A DNA stretch of 64,000 bases, from positions 29,236 through 93,235 of the forward strand of contig JAUIDY010000006.1 of assembly GCA_030428385.1 (NCBI GenBank). The letters run 5' to 3'. The position numbers were made by a program, and so were the translations under genes. Position 1 is the first letter of the stretch. Every line of letters starts with the position of its first letter. Origin of the DNA: Rhodothermia bacterium. GTDB taxonomy: Bacteria; Bacteroidota; Rhodothermia; Rhodothermales; JAAAOL01. Of this stretch, positions 8,619 to 17,913 are shown one piece after another. The notes below the pieces were generated by a model. The model was not told the origin of the DNA. It was given only the letters and a program-made list of their open reading frames with translations, and made no database searches.

Positions 8619-10363
8619 ACCCGCAGCCATGCCTCCACCGCCTCTCGGCAGCGTGTCAAAATCTGCTCATGGATCGCATGGTTGGCCTCCCGTTCCGTCT
8701 GCACTTCGAGGATGACCGATTGCTGACGGGCGCACGCCTGTTGGTAGGCTTCAACAAACGCCGTGGTATCCTCGACCTTCTGATATCTCACACCAAACTG
8801 GTGGGCGGCGTGTTCAAAGGTCATCCCGTGCGGCGTCCCAAAAAATGGTTCAAAAACCTGTTCCTTGGCAGCAATGGGTAGAAAATGAAAGATGCCACCC
8901 CCGTTGTTGTTAAGCACCACCACAACCACGGGGATATCGCGCAAGAGTGCCAGTGAATTCAGGTCATGAAGGAGCGCCAGGTCTCCTATCAACAATGTCA
9001 CGGGAGCCTGCAGGCCCGCGGCATAGCCTGCCGCTGTTGCCACCAACCCGTCGATACCGCTTGCGCCCCGGTTTGCCGTGACAAACACCCCTGAGGACGT
9101 TGCCTCCACAAACATATCAGCATCCCGAACCGGCATACTGCTCGCCAACACCCATCCATGACCAGCGGGGATATGGGCGGCAATTAGACGCGCTACGGTC
9201 GGTTCTTGTAGCACGGACAATTCCGGCACCGCCGGTATCACCTCGGCCAATACCTGCGCGGCGTCTTGCCACCAGCGTTGATAGGCCCCACGTGCTCGGT
9301 TTGGTATCTCACGCTCCAATGCTGAACAAAATGTGGCGATGTCAGCGTCGAACCGATGGCTCACCTGATGACTAGGGTCGTACCGGTTGGCGTGATTCTG
9401 CACCACTGCGTAAATCGGGGGACGACACTCGTTCAAAAACCGCAGCAACCGCTTTGACGTGGGCCTCCCGCCAATATGCAAAACTGCTTTCGGGGCTGCC
9501 TGTTGTTGAAATCCCGCACTCTCAAGCAGATGGTCGTAATAGGCAATCCCCGCTCCACGCAATGCGTCCTCCACACGCAATCCCGACAATATATCAGGCA
9601 ATAGCGGCCATTGTAGCCGTTTGCTCAGCGATGCTACCGCCCGTGCTTCCTGCTCATTTTTCAGCGACCCCACGACCAAAAGCCCTCGCTCAACCTCAGA
9701 CATCGAAGTGGCAAATGTGTTAAACGCGGATGATTCGGGCCCCTTTTGTATGGCCGGGTACGCTGTATACGGGTGGCCTCGTTCTGCCCATGCCTTCAAG
9801 GAGTCCGGAACCTCGGGCTCCCTTTCAGGCACTAAGGGCTCTCGAAACATGCAGTTCAGGTGCACGGGACCGCCTGGGCATTGACGGGCCCTGTGCACTG
9901 CCTGATCAACGGTGGTGAGCACGAAGGCTAGATCAATAGCATCCGTTGGAGCAGGTACGTCGAAAAACCAACGCACAGCTTCGCCAAACAACTTCACTTG
10001 ATCTATGGTCTGGTTGGCTCCGGTATGGCGTAGTTCAGGCGGTCGATCAGCCGTTAGCAACACCATGGGGACGCCTGCTGAAGCGGCCTCGATGACAGCG
10101 GGGAATCCATTCGCCAGGGCTGTTCCCGAGGTGGTAATCCAGGCGGCAGGATCACCTGTTGCCCGGGCATAACCGAGGGCAAAAAACGCCGTCCCTCGTT
10201 CGTCATAATGAACCGTCGTGCGGGCTTGGGGATGTTGGGCTACCGCAACGGTAAGGGGCGTACTTCGTGAGCCTGGCGCGATACAAAACTGCCGTACGCC
10301 ACAGCGGATCAACTCTTCCACCAGCAGATGTGCCCACTGCGCGTTGAGGTCTGTACCCATCAT
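8615..10363 (-). CDS. menD: SEPHCHC synthase MenD (ThDP-dependent)
   Basis: A 582-residue ThDP enzyme that adds succinic semialdehyde-ThDP to isochorismate. N-terminal features are FCIAPGSRSTPLT and HYDERGTAFFALGYA (with the catalytic glutamate); TADRPPELRHTGANQTI follows. The ThDP-binding motif GDLALLHDLNSL with downstream NNNGGGIFHFLP is in the C-terminal third. Start and upstream stop are fused as TAATG at 10361-10365, a one-base overlap that suggests coupling to menF. Full length for the family. Confidence 0.96.
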   Translation of the reverse strand: MMGTDLNAQWAHLLVEELIRCGVRQFCIAPGSRSTPLTVAVAQHPQARTTVHYDERGTAFFALGYARATGDPAAWITTSGTALANGFPAVIEAASAGVPMVLLTADRPPELRHTGANQTIDQVKLFGEAVRWFFDVPAPTDAIDLAFVLTTVDQAVHRARQCPGGPVHLNCMFREPLVPEREPEVPDSLKAWAERGHPYTAYPAIQKGPESSAFNTFATSMSEVERGLLVVGSLKNEQEARAVASLSKRLQWPLLPDILSGLRVEDALRGAGIAYYDHLLESAGFQQQAAPKAVLHIGGRPTSKRLLRFLNECRPPIYAVVQNHANRYDPSHQVSHRFDADIATFCSALEREIPNRARGAYQRWWQDAAQVLAEVIPAVPELSVLQEPTVARLIAAHIPAGHGWVLASSMPVRDADMFVEATSSGVFVTANRGASGIDGLVATAAGYAAGLQAPVTLLIGDLALLHDLNSLALLRDIPVVVVVLNNNGGGIFHFLPIAAKEQVFEPFFGTPHGMTFEHAAHQFGVRYQKVEDTTAFVEAYQQACARQQSVILEVQTEREANHAIHEQILTRCREAVEAWLRV

Positions 10364-11793
10364 TAATCTGCGGGCTGTAATACCAACCCCATCACGTCGA
10401 GAAAGTCACTGATTTTGTTCTCGATTTCCTCCCACTCTCGCAAGGGCTCTGAACCTCGAACAATGCCCGCCCCCGAATACAACGACAACTTGTTTCCCTG
10501 AACATATCCCGACCGGATGCCCACGGCAAATTCGGCCGCATCGCGCCCAACCCAGCCGATCGGCCCCGCATACCATCCGCGATCAAAATGCTCTCTTTCG
10601 CGCAATACGCGCAGGGCATCTTTATGGGGGTATCCGCCAACGGCGGGCGTGGGGTGCAACTGCTCCAACACGTCAAGGCTTGTTACGCCTGGATGCAACC
10701 GTCCTGTCAACCGTGTAACCAGATGCCTTCGGCGCGCCAGCTTCATTTCTGATGGCGTCGGTTCTATGTCTACAGACTCGCATACCTGCTCCAGGTGGTT
10801 TTTGACGCTCAGCCGGACAAATTCATGCTCCCGATGATCTTTGGTGCTCCCAAACAGATCGGCACGGAACTGCGCATCTTCAGCAGCGGTTGCGCCTCTC
10901 GGCCGGGTCCCCGCGACGGCCTCACTTCTAATCAGCCGTCCCTGTTGCCAGAATAAGCGTTCGGGGGTGGCAGCGAGAAAGGCATGATCGTCATCCGGTT
11001 GAAAGAGGAAATGAAAGCACCCCGGTGTGGCTACCGCCAAGCGCTCCATAAACGCAGCGGGGTTAATGCCTTCTTTTAGGGTAAGAATGACTTCCCGCGC
11101 AAACACTATTTTGCGCAACGCACTCTGCCCAAAAGTTTGAAGGGCCCAGTCGATATTCTCTTTCCAGTCTTCGTAGTCGGGAATATTCAACCGATGCAGG
11201 AGCATGGGTATTTCCACGAAGGACTGAGACACGGAAGGCTTCAAGGCATTGAAGGCCGCTTCTACTTGTTCCCACCGGTCATAATCTCGGGGAAGGACGA
11301 GGTTACAAACCAGCGTGGCGCTTTGGCCCTTCAACACCCACTCAAACCGGGGCAAGACAAAACAGAATTCCCCAAAGGGCTTCCACTTCGTGTCTCTTGT
11401 TTGGTGCCTATCGAAACGGTGCCCCCCATAATAGCGCACGTCGGCATCGGCCCCACTCAGCATTTTGTCAACCTGATGATTCAGGTCAACAACCGGATCA
11501 TGACTGCTCCATACATCCGCCTGCCCAACCCCAGCCACCTGGTGCGAATGTGTTCGATTCGACCAGTAAATTTTTTGTCCCGGCCCCTGCTGCTGTAACC
11601 AGTGAAGCGGTTGGGCTGTGTTCACCGAAACGTGGATCCGCTCCACCTTCGGATGGTGTACCCGATACCCATTTTTCTGAGACAGTGAATGGCGCACCCG
11701 TTGTTTTAACACCTGCAACGCCTGAGTCCATCCGTATACGTACCTGTCGGGATGGGCGTTCTGCACGTCGGTATGTTTCGTCGCCTGGGTCAT
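10363..11793 (-). CDS. menF: Isochorismate synthase
   Basis: A 476-residue chorismate-binding enzyme converting chorismate to isochorismate. The C-terminal half carries the family motifs: RSEAVAGTRPRG, the helix SVKNHLEQVCESV, LHPTPAVGGYPH, FDRGWYAGPIGW, and the Mg-binding region EWEEIENKI near the end. The N-terminal third is more variable. The ATG at 11793 overlaps the phosphatase stop as ATGA, so I prefer it to the in-frame start at 11829. It feeds menD directly downstream. A siderophore-type isochorismate synthase is the only real alternative, and the operon argues against it. Confidence 0.93.
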   Translation of the reverse strand: MTQATKHTDVQNAHPDRYVYGWTQALQVLKQRVRHSLSQKNGYRVHHPKVERIHVSVNTAQPLHWLQQQGPGQKIYWSNRTHSHQVAGVGQADVWSSHDPVVDLNHQVDKMLSGADADVRYYGGHRFDRHQTRDTKWKPFGEFCFVLPRFEWVLKGQSATLVCNLVLPRDYDRWEQVEAAFNALKPSVSQSFVEIPMLLHRLNIPDYEDWKENIDWALQTFGQSALRKIVFAREVILTLKEGINPAAFMERLAVATPGCFHFLFQPDDDHAFLAATPERLFWQQGRLIRSEAVAGTRPRGATAAEDAQFRADLFGSTKDHREHEFVRLSVKNHLEQVCESVDIEPTPSEMKLARRRHLVTRLTGRLHPGVTSLDVLEQLHPTPAVGGYPHKDALRVLREREHFDRGWYAGPIGWVGRDAAEFAVGIRSGYVQGNKLSLYSGAGIVRGSEPLREWEEIENKISDFLDVMGLVLQPAD

Positions 11794-12431
11794 GCCGGTT
11801 CGTCGAGCGTCTCCAAATGAGCGGTGCAATTTAATACCTCGGGGGTGTAGGTACCTGCTGCATAGGTCAGTTCGTACACCGCCGTGTTTGCATGTTTAAT
11901 CTCGTGCATGCGTGCCAACCCATACGTGTCGAGCAAGGAAGCCAGCAAAACCCGCAAGAAGCGCCCATGCGCCACCACCAATACCGTTTTGCCTCCATGA
12001 GCTTCACATATGGTATCCATCGCGCGCAGGGCACGCCGCTGGACATCATGAATGGATTCTCCGCCCGGAATAAACGCGTCGTACGCCCCGTTTTCCCATT
12101 GTCGATACATTCCCTGAAGCACCTCCTTGGTTTCAGGGGTTGGTGCCGCGCCTTCCAGTTCACCCCACGCCATCTCCTCAAGATCTTCTAAGGTGAAGAA
12201 GGGGACATCGCTGTGGAAATGAGCGATTGCGTTTGCGGTCTCTTGGGCACGCCGGAGGGGGCTTGTATAAATAACATCCAAGTCGGTCATCGCAAATCGT
12301 TCTGCCAACACTTTTGCCTGGGCCTTTCCGGTTTCGTTGAGACCCATATTTACGCCACGCCCTTGCATAATTCCGAGCCGGTTATATTCCGTCTCGCCAT
12401 GGCGTACAAAATAAAACGTGGTCGTGTCCAT
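11790..12431 (-). CDS. Histidine phosphatase family protein in the men operon
   Basis: A 213-residue phosphoglycerate-mutase-like phosphatase. The phosphoacceptor histidine is in FVRHGETEYNR (residues 8-18), followed by SPLRRAQETA, the catalytic EMAWGELEG, and the second histidine in VVAHGRFLRVL. Relatives include GpmB- and CobC-type enzymes with small phosphorylated substrates; the substrate here cannot be read from sequence. It overlaps menF by four bases (ATGA), so it is translated as part of the men operon. No step of menaquinone synthesis is known to need such an enzyme, which makes its place notable. Confidence 0.85.
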   Translation of the reverse strand: MDTTTFYFVRHGETEYNRLGIMQGRGVNMGLNETGKAQAKVLAERFAMTDLDVIYTSPLRRAQETANAIAHFHSDVPFFTLEDLEEMAWGELEGAAPTPETKEVLQGMYRQWENGAYDAFIPGGESIHDVQRRALRAMDTICEAHGGKTVLVVAHGRFLRVLLASLLDTYGLARMHEIKHANTAVYELTYAAGTYTPEVLNCTAHLETLDEPA

Positions 12432-12439
12432 CAGAACGA

Positions 12440-13060
12440 CTATTTATTGCGAAGCCAGATAGCCAGAATGTCGTTGGCCATGGCATCAATTTCAGGAAGC
12501 GCTACCCGATATTTAAGCGCAGCGCGGTGAATAAGGGCTCGCAAGACCTGATCGGGCACGGGCAAGGGATACATTCGCTGCAAGAGCGTTGTGAGCCCTG
12601 GTTCTACTATTTTTCGTATCACGCCCCAACGCAAGATGATGAACCCTGCCAGCCCCACAACAAGTGCGGCATAGTGCGCAGTTATGGCAAGCAGACTGAG
12701 CACCCCCACATAGTACATCAATTGCACAAACACGTGGTCCAGCAGGGAGGCCACCTTCAGCATCGGTCGGTTCACCAATGCGGGCCCCAACAGGCTCCAT
12801 GTAACATACACACCTAGTGAGACCCCTACGGCCCCCCATACAGGCAACACCCATAAGGCGGCGGGCAAACACCACAGCGCAAGGGTTTCGGGCAACCGAA
12901 GCCATACTTCGGCATGGCGTACGAGCACCCGTAATGGTTCATGGTCGAGCACGTCGCCCGCATAGTCCCGAACTCCGGCCTCGGAAGTTCGAAACCAGAT
13001 TCCCGAGGCCGTAAAAATGCCCCGGGGCGTATCTACAAACGTGGGAGAGGCTGCACCCAT
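12440..13060 (-). CDS. Membrane protein of unknown function, first gene of the men operon
   Basis: A 206-residue protein I do not recognise. The first 55 residues are soluble (DTPRGIFTASGIWFRTSEAGV), followed by about four hydrophobic segments between residues 55 and 150, and a soluble tail with a PLPVPDQVLRALIHRAALKYR helix. There is no signal peptide, so the N-terminus probably faces the cytoplasm. It stops 8 bases before the phosphatase gene, which suggests a common transcript with the men genes. A role in quinone synthesis or membrane anchoring is only inferred from position. Confidence 0.7.
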   Translation of the reverse strand: MGAASPTFVDTPRGIFTASGIWFRTSEAGVRDYAGDVLDHEPLRVLVRHAEVWLRLPETLALWCLPAALWVLPVWGAVGVSLGVYVTWSLLGPALVNRPMLKVASLLDHVFVQLMYYVGVLSLLAITAHYAALVVGLAGFIILRWGVIRKIVEPGLTTLLQRMYPLPVPDQVLRALIHRAALKYRVALPEIDAMANDILAIWLRNK

Positions 13061-13192
13061 AGGATTTCAGATTGCGAGCACCCTGGGGAAGATTCACAAA
13101 AAGTGCTCCCCGTTGCAGGGCCGGAGCAATGACGAATAAGCGTAACTCGATGCGGAGATCTTTGTTACACCTTCCGGGGTGGCTGTAATTTA

Positions 13193-13212
13193 TTTTCAAA
13201 AATAATTGAAAA
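13193..13212. repeat. AT-rich inverted repeat between the DUF4230 gene and the men operon
   Basis: TTTTCAA at 13193-13199 and TTGAAAA at 13206-13212 are perfect 7-base arms around a 6-base loop. The patch is strikingly AT-rich for this GC-rich region. It lies just after the DUF4230 stop and about 130 bases before the men operon start on the same strand, so it may be a weak terminator, an operator, or part of the men promoter region. Confidence 0.45.
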
Positions 13213-13236
13213 CAAGCCAGCGTCTGATTGACCTGC

Positions 13237-13911
13237 TCACCGTCCAGGCACACGCGTCGACGTAGTCGCGGTGATAAAACGAAAACGGGGAGACTCGATA
13301 CCTCCTGCTTGTAACACCGGAGTCAGCATTTTTTCCAGGGCCCGTTCTGTGTTTTCAAGGGGCTGCTGGTTGGTTTGCAGGTACTCGTTGGCCTGAACCC
13401 GCAGGGCGGCTTGCGCCTGACGCATCGCTTGCGCCTGCACCCGGTCACGCTCCGCTTCATCGCCCAACCATCGTTGCCACGTCCCTGTGGAGGTGCGTAT
13501 CTGCAACCGGGTGAAGTCTGGCTCTACCGAATACGGTGAAAGCGGAGGCACAACCACTTCGATTCCTCCGTCTTCTGATAAACGAATGTGTTCAGGCCGA
13601 AGGGCTTCTATGCCAAAGCCATAGGACACTTGTCCCGGCATTCGCACGGTGGCTTCCGTAGAACCAAGGGGAAGCCGAAATGAAGTAGGCATCAGGTATT
13701 CGGTTTCTTCGACGGTGCTCGTGGCAGCGATAGTTAATACTCCGGTGACGTAAAAAGACGCAGGCGCTTCTTCCTGAATGGTGGTAATCACCAACTGTCG
13801 TACCTCCGTCTCCGTCAGGGCGGGCTGGTCCATCCACATCAATATCCCCATCCCCACCACGAGCACGGCTGCCCCCCAAACAATTCCATTTATGAACTTT
13901 AAGGACTTCAT
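13237..13911 (-). CDS. DUF4230 domain protein with N-terminal membrane anchor
   Basis: A 224-residue protein with one hydrophobic helix at residues 8-25 (INGIVWGAAVLVVGMGIL) and a soluble domain resembling DUF4230. The domain contains TFTI-like strands after a threonine-rich start, YGFGIEALRPEHI, and a long helical tail rich in Ala, Gln and Arg (RVQAQAMRQAQAALR). DUF4230 proteins are widespread membrane-anchored proteins of unknown function. The ATG at 13911 directly precedes the membrane helix; a longer in-frame start at 14022 adds a non-conserved basic leader. It ends about 180 bases before the men operon and is probably transcribed separately. Confidence 0.7.
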   Translation of the reverse strand: MKSLKFINGIVWGAAVLVVGMGILMWMDQPALTETEVRQLVITTIQEEAPASFYVTGVLTIAATSTVEETEYLMPTSFRLPLGSTEATVRMPGQVSYGFGIEALRPEHIRLSEDGGIEVVVPPLSPYSVEPDFTRLQIRTSTGTWQRWLGDEAERDRVQAQAMRQAQAALRVQANEYLQTNQQPLENTERALEKMLTPVLQAGGIESPRFRFITATTSTRVPGR

Positions 13912-14031
13912 GGTCTCGTACGTTAATGGATTTGTCAGATACGCTGTATCACGTCTCCCCGCTACCCGCGCCTTTTTTTTCGCGATTGCACTTTCTAACA
14001 CAATGAGGCGATGTGCACCCAAAGGTTGCTG

Positions 14032-14715
14032 TCATAGGCTCAGACGCAGATGAACCTGCATGCCGCCTTGACCCTTCGTTCGGCGTAACCGTTCGGGCGT
14101 GATTTGATCCTTCCAGTGATGGACGGCCCAGGCAATGAACGACCCAAGCACGGCTCCTGCGAGCACATCGGTTGGATAATGAACGCCGAGCCACACCCGC
14201 GTCGTCGCAACGGTTGTGGCCCATGCATACAGCGGCACCGCTACATACCAGCGAGGATAGGAAAGGGTGAGCGATGTGGCAATGGAAAACGTGACCGCGG
14301 CATGCCCCGATGGAAACGAGTAGGGGTCCTTTTGGTCATCGCCGGGTTGCAAGCCTGACGACCGGGATTCAATCTCCAACTGATTGTATGGCCGTGGCCT
14401 TCGGGTCACATTCTTAATTCCTCCGACTGCAAACACCGTCCCGATCTCAGCAATCGTCAATCGGTACGCTTCCTCGAAGTGGGGATCCTGACCGGTTAGG
14501 GCCTGCCCTCCTGCTATCCCCCAATGTACCAGTGGAATGATGGCGACGCCGGGGAAAAAGGCATCATTCGACGCCCGAAACGTTTGTGTGACAGCAGGAT
14601 GATCAATGGCATAAACCGCGTCCAACACCTTTCGGTCGAACGCCCCCTGCCCAAACACCTGCCCGATGGGCAGAACCAACAGCAAGAGCCCAATACCTAG
14701 CAGGCGTTGAATCAT
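14032..14715 (-). CDS. PAP2-family phosphatase
   Basis: A 227-residue protein with a signal-like N-terminus (MIQRLLGIGLLLLVLPIGQV). The three PAP2 phosphatase motifs are present: KNVTRRPRP, the SFPSGHAAV motif with catalytic histidine, and TRVWLGVHYPTDVLAG with the second histidine and aspartate. Such enzymes dephosphorylate lipid phosphates such as undecaprenyl pyrophosphate or phosphatidate in the envelope. The ATG at 14715 lies just past the recA terminator, so it probably has its own promoter or depends on read-through. A second PAP2 protein is encoded at 40117-40959. Confidence 0.88.
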   Translation of the reverse strand: MIQRLLGIGLLLLVLPIGQVFGQGAFDRKVLDAVYAIDHPAVTQTFRASNDAFFPGVAIIPLVHWGIAGGQALTGQDPHFEEAYRLTIAEIGTVFAVGGIKNVTRRPRPYNQLEIESRSSGLQPGDDQKDPYSFPSGHAAVTFSIATSLTLSYPRWYVAVPLYAWATTVATTRVWLGVHYPTDVLAGAVLGSFIAWAVHHWKDQITPERLRRTKGQGGMQVHLRLSL

Positions 14716-14749
14716 GATGGGTGTATTCAGATGGCGAAAAGCCGAATAT

Positions 14750-14787
14750 AACAAACGCCGCCTCAGCGTACCGAGGCGGCGTTTGTT
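14750..14787 (-). terminator. Strong hairpin terminator of recA
   Basis: A perfect 15-base inverted repeat: arms 14750-14764 and 14773-14787 around an 8-base loop, with the GC core (CGCCGCCTC) flanked by AACAAA and TTTGTT so that each transcript ends in a U-rich arm. It starts about 19 bases after the recA stop and is placed to end the recA transcript before the PAP2 gene. Confidence 0.85.
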
Positions 14788-14805
14788 GTTGTTCAAAGCC
14801 GGAAA

Positions 14806-15855
14806 TTACACCTCTTCGGTGGCCACTCCGTTGACTGCTTCTTCGGGCAGCGGCGGCTCGATCATGCCGAGGGCTTCCTTGATCCGCTCCTTCACCTCGG
14901 CTTGGTGGTCGGCATTTTCGCGGAGCCATTGCTTTACGGCTTCTCGGCCCTGCCCCACGGTGCTGTCGTTGTAGGAGTACCAGGATCCGCTTTTGGTGAT
15001 GATGTCATTCTCCACACCGAGGTCCACCAACTCACCCAGTGACGAAACGCCTTCGCCATAAATGATGTCGAATTCGGCTTGCCGGAACGGCGGGGCGACC
15101 TTGTTTTTCTTGACCGTCACGCGCGTCCGGTTGCCCACCACCTCCGCGCCATCCTTCACGGCTCCAATGCGGCGGATGTCCATACGTACCGACGCGTAGA
15201 ACTTGAGCGCCCGCCCACCCGAGGTGGTCTCGGGGCTGCCAAACATGACGCCGATTTTCTCGCGGATCTGGTTGATAAAGATCACCACCGTCTTCGTGCG
15301 GTTGATCGTCCCGGCCAGCTTCCGCAGGGCCTGGCTCATCAGGCGGGCTTGCAGGCCCACATGGCTGTCGCCCATGTCGCCTTCGAGTTCAGCCCGGGGA
15401 ACCAGCGCCGAAACGGAGTCAATCACAATGACATCGAGGGCCCCACTGCGGACCAGCATGTCACAAATATTCAAGGCTTGCTCGCCGGAGTCGGGCTGCG
15501 AGATCAGCAAGGTATCCAGGTTCACGCCCAGCTTTTCGGCATAGGTAGCGTCGAAGGCGTGTTCGGCATCGATAAAGGCGCATGTACCACCCAGTTTCTG
15601 AGCTTCGGCGACCACATGGATCGTCAGCGTGGTTTTACCCGACGACTCCGGGCCATAGATCTCGATGATCCGTCCACGCGGCACCCCGCCAATCCCAAGC
15701 GCGGCGTCGAGGGCAAGCGAGCCGGTAGGCACAGCGTCGATTTTTACCACGGGCGCATCGCCGAGGCGCATAATGGAACCTTTGCCAAACTGCCGCTCAA
15801 TGTGCTTCAGGGCAAGGTTGAGGGCTTTTTCTTTTGATCCGTCGTTCTGGGCCAT
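14806..15855 (-). CDS. recA: Recombinase RecA
   Basis: A 349-residue protein covering the whole RecA core. Walker A is GPESSGKTT at residues 68-76, the Walker B strand is [10 protein letters not shown], and the L2 loop region has [14 protein letters not shown] and [16 protein letters not shown]. It polymerises on single-stranded DNA, drives strand exchange and stimulates LexA-type self-cleavage. The C-terminus is acidic ([15 protein letters not shown] region), as in other RecAs. No Shine-Dalgarno sequence precedes the ATG. It is followed by a strong terminator, so it is probably monocistronic or at the end of a cinA-recA transcript. Confidence 0.98.
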   Translation of the reverse strand: MAQNDGSKEKALNLALKHIERQFGKGSIMRLGDAPVVKIDAVPTGSLALDAALGIGGVPRGRIIEIYGPESSGKTTLTIHVVAEAQKLGGTCAFIDAEHAFDATYAEKLGVNLDTLLISQPDSGEQALNICDMLVRSGALDVIVIDSVSALVPRAELEGDMGDSHVGLQARLMSQALRKLAGTINRTKTVVIFINQIREKIGVMFGSPETTSGGRALKFYASVRMDIRRIGAVKDGAEVVGNRTRVTVKKNKVAPPFRQAEFDIIYGEGVSSLGELVDLGVENDIITKSGSWYSYNDSTVGQGREAVKQWLRENADHQAEVKERIKEALGMIEPPLPEEAVNGVATEEV

Positions 15856-15925
15856 GTCTGATCGTTGTCTATACAGCTAAATGGAAGGATTTCGAGGTAT
15901 CAACAGAAAGCTAAAACCCGGCGGG

Positions 15926-15942
15926 TGTCACCCCTCTGTCAC
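15926..15942. repeat. Direct repeat TGTCAC between cinA and recA
   Basis: TGTCAC at 15926-15931 and again at 15937-15942, an 11-base period (one helical turn). In recA orientation it reads GTGACA-N5-GTGACA about 75-90 bases before the start codon. This spacing is typical of a protein-binding site, but no known recA operator was recognised. Overlapping it, TCACACT (15939-15945) pairs with AGTGTGA (15967-15973). Confidence 0.35.
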
Positions 15943-15990
15943 ACTATCCTGGACATACACAAAAGAAGTGTGATTTATTTCGTTTGGCGC

Positions 15991-17238
15991 TTAGGTCGCC
16001 CCTTGTAACAACTGCCTACGCACGAGATCGAGGGCGGCGGTCGCGCTAAGCGACTTGTTCAGCAACCGATCCGGGGTAAAATGCCGCATGATGGCATGGG
16101 CACCCGCCGAATCCGCATACCCAATCCAGACGGTGCCGACGGGTTTATCCGGGGTGCCGCCGCTGGGACCCGCGATGCCGGTGATAGCAAGTCCGATGTC
16201 TGCCTTCAGCTTGTGGCGCACCCCGTGCGCCATCTGCGCCGCCACGGATTCACTGACGGCCCCTTCCGCCTTCAGCACAGCCGGATCTACATCCAACTGT
16301 TCCCGCTTCACACTGTTGCAGTAGGCAATGATGCCGCCCCGCACATACGCCGACGAGCCCGCAATGTCGGTCAGACGACTCGTGGTGAGCCCGCCCGTGC
16401 AGCTTTCGGCGAGGGCAATGGTTAAGCCCCGCTCCTTCAGCATCTCCCCGACCACTTCCTCTAACAACGCCTCGCCCCGTGTATAGATATAGGCCCCCGC
16501 CCGCTGACGCAGGTGGTTTTCGAACGCATCAAGCCGTGCCTCCAGCGCTTCCTCGGTGTCTCCAAGGGCCGTAAGCCGTAGCCGAATGATGCCATCTGCA
16601 GGCAGGTACGCCAGCCGAAGCTGCTGGCTGAGCCATGCCGACAGGTCACCAAACAGTTCCTGCAACGTAGACTCTCCAATACCTGCTGTGCGCAACACCC
16701 GCTGGCGCACCATGCGTAGCGCTCCTCGTTCTCGCAAACGGGGCTCTACCGCCTCGCGGATCAGCGCTCTGAGTTCACTGGGCACCCCCGGCAACAGCAC
16801 CACCACCTGCGTTCCATCCGACCACCAGAGCCCTGGCGCAGTACCGACCGGGTTGGGCAACACGTCGAATCCTTCCGGTACCTGGGCCACCTTGCGATTG
16901 GCAACAGGCATCGGCTGTTTTCGGGCGGCGTACCGCTGTTGGATCCGAGCCAACGTGCCTGCATCTTCGCCCAGAGACACACCAAAATGTGCAGCAACGG
17001 CCTCACGAGTCAGGTCATCGTGCGTTGGTCCCAGCCCTCCCGAAAGCACCACGAGCTCCGATTCCGCCCGGGCCTGGGTGAGGGCCGTCATGATAGCCGG
17101 TTGTTCATCAGCAAGCATAACCACCCGCTGCACCTCCACGCCGAGACCGTGGAGCCGGTCGCCTAGCCAACTGGCGTTGGTGTTCACGGTCTGCCCAATG
17201 AGCAGTTCATCGCCAATGGTAAGGAGCGTTGCTTTCAT
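15991..17238 (-). CDS. cinA: CinA family protein (nicotinamide-nucleotide amidase)
   Basis: A 415-residue two-domain protein. The N-terminal MoaB/Mog-like domain has LTIGDELLIGQTVNTN and VLSGGLGPTHDDLTRE; the C-terminal PncC-type amidase domain has LAESCTGGLTTSRLTD, GGIIAYCNSVKREQL and AITGIAGPSGGTPDKPVG. In the family the amidase recycles NMN to nicotinate mononucleotide, and the N-terminal domain shows ADP-ribose pyrophosphatase activity in some members. Its place next to recA on the same strand is common in bacteria, 135 bases upstream here. Full length for the family. Confidence 0.95.
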   Translation of the reverse strand: MKATLLTIGDELLIGQTVNTNASWLGDRLHGLGVEVQRVVMLADEQPAIMTALTQARAESELVVLSGGLGPTHDDLTREAVAAHFGVSLGEDAGTLARIQQRYAARKQPMPVANRKVAQVPEGFDVLPNPVGTAPGLWWSDGTQVVVLLPGVPSELRALIREAVEPRLRERGALRMVRQRVLRTAGIGESTLQELFGDLSAWLSQQLRLAYLPADGIIRLRLTALGDTEEALEARLDAFENHLRQRAGAYIYTRGEALLEEVVGEMLKERGLTIALAESCTGGLTTSRLTDIAGSSAYVRGGIIAYCNSVKREQLDVDPAVLKAEGAVSESVAAQMAHGVRHKLKADIGLAITGIAGPSGGTPDKPVGTVWIGYADSAGAHAIMRHFTPDRLLNKSLSATAALDLVRRQLLQGAT

Positions 17239-17265
17239 GGGCGCAGAAGGAAAAAAAGACCGCTC

Positions 17266-17913
17266 TTATTCATGAGCCGCTGACCATGCTGCGGGGTCCT
17301 GGTTCCATGTTTGCAGCTTGGCAAGGGCATCGGGCGTCAGTGCCTCCGATTCAGCCGCAACGGCGAGCAGCGCGGAAAACGAGGTAAGCGTATGCAACGG
17401 GACTTGTGCCTCCGCAAACCGTTGGGCCGCGATGGGCAATCCATAGCTGAAGATGCCCAGCACCGCCAGCACCGCCACTCCCGCCTCGCGCAGCGCCCCT
17501 ACCGCCTCCAGCGACGAGCCTCCCGTAGACACCAGATCCTCAATGAGCACCACCCGTTGTCCCGGCTGTAGGCGTCCTTCAATCTGGTTGCCCTTGCCGT
17601 GTGCTTTGGGTTTGGAGCGGACATACACCATCGGCAAATCGAGGCGTTCGGCCAGCCATGCGGCGTGCGGAATGCCCGCCGTGGCCGTGCCAGCAATCAC
17701 ATCTGGCGTCAGCTTTTCAGCCTCGATATGAGACGCAAAACCAGCCGCTATGGCACGACGCACTGCAGGATAAGAAAGCGTCAGGCGGTTGTCGCAATAA
17801 ACAGGAGAGCGCAGCCCCGAGGCCCAGGTAAACGGTTGGTCAGGCGACAACACCACTGCGCCAATGGCGAGCAACTGCTCAGCCAGCCAGCGCGCACTAT
17901 GCACATCAGCCAT
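17266..17913 (-). CDS. pyrE: Orotate phosphoribosyltransferase
   Basis: A 215-residue type I PRTase. The PRPP-binding motif is [17 protein letters not shown]; upstream are [30 protein letters not shown] and the catalytic loop [17 protein letters not shown]. It makes OMP from orotate and PRPP in pyrimidine synthesis. The ATG overlaps the pgsA stop by 8 bases (ATGGCTGA), and cinA begins 27 bases downstream, so pgsA, pyrE and cinA are probably one transcript. Confidence 0.95.
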   Translation of the reverse strand: MADVHSARWLAEQLLAIGAVVLSPDQPFTWASGLRSPVYCDNRLTLSYPAVRRAIAAGFASHIEAEKLTPDVIAGTATAGIPHAAWLAERLDLPMVYVRSKPKAHGKGNQIEGRLQPGQRVVLIEDLVSTGGSSLEAVGALREAGVAVLAVLGIFSYGLPIAAQRFAEAQVPLHTLTSFSALLAVAAESEALTPDALAKLQTWNQDPAAWSAAHE

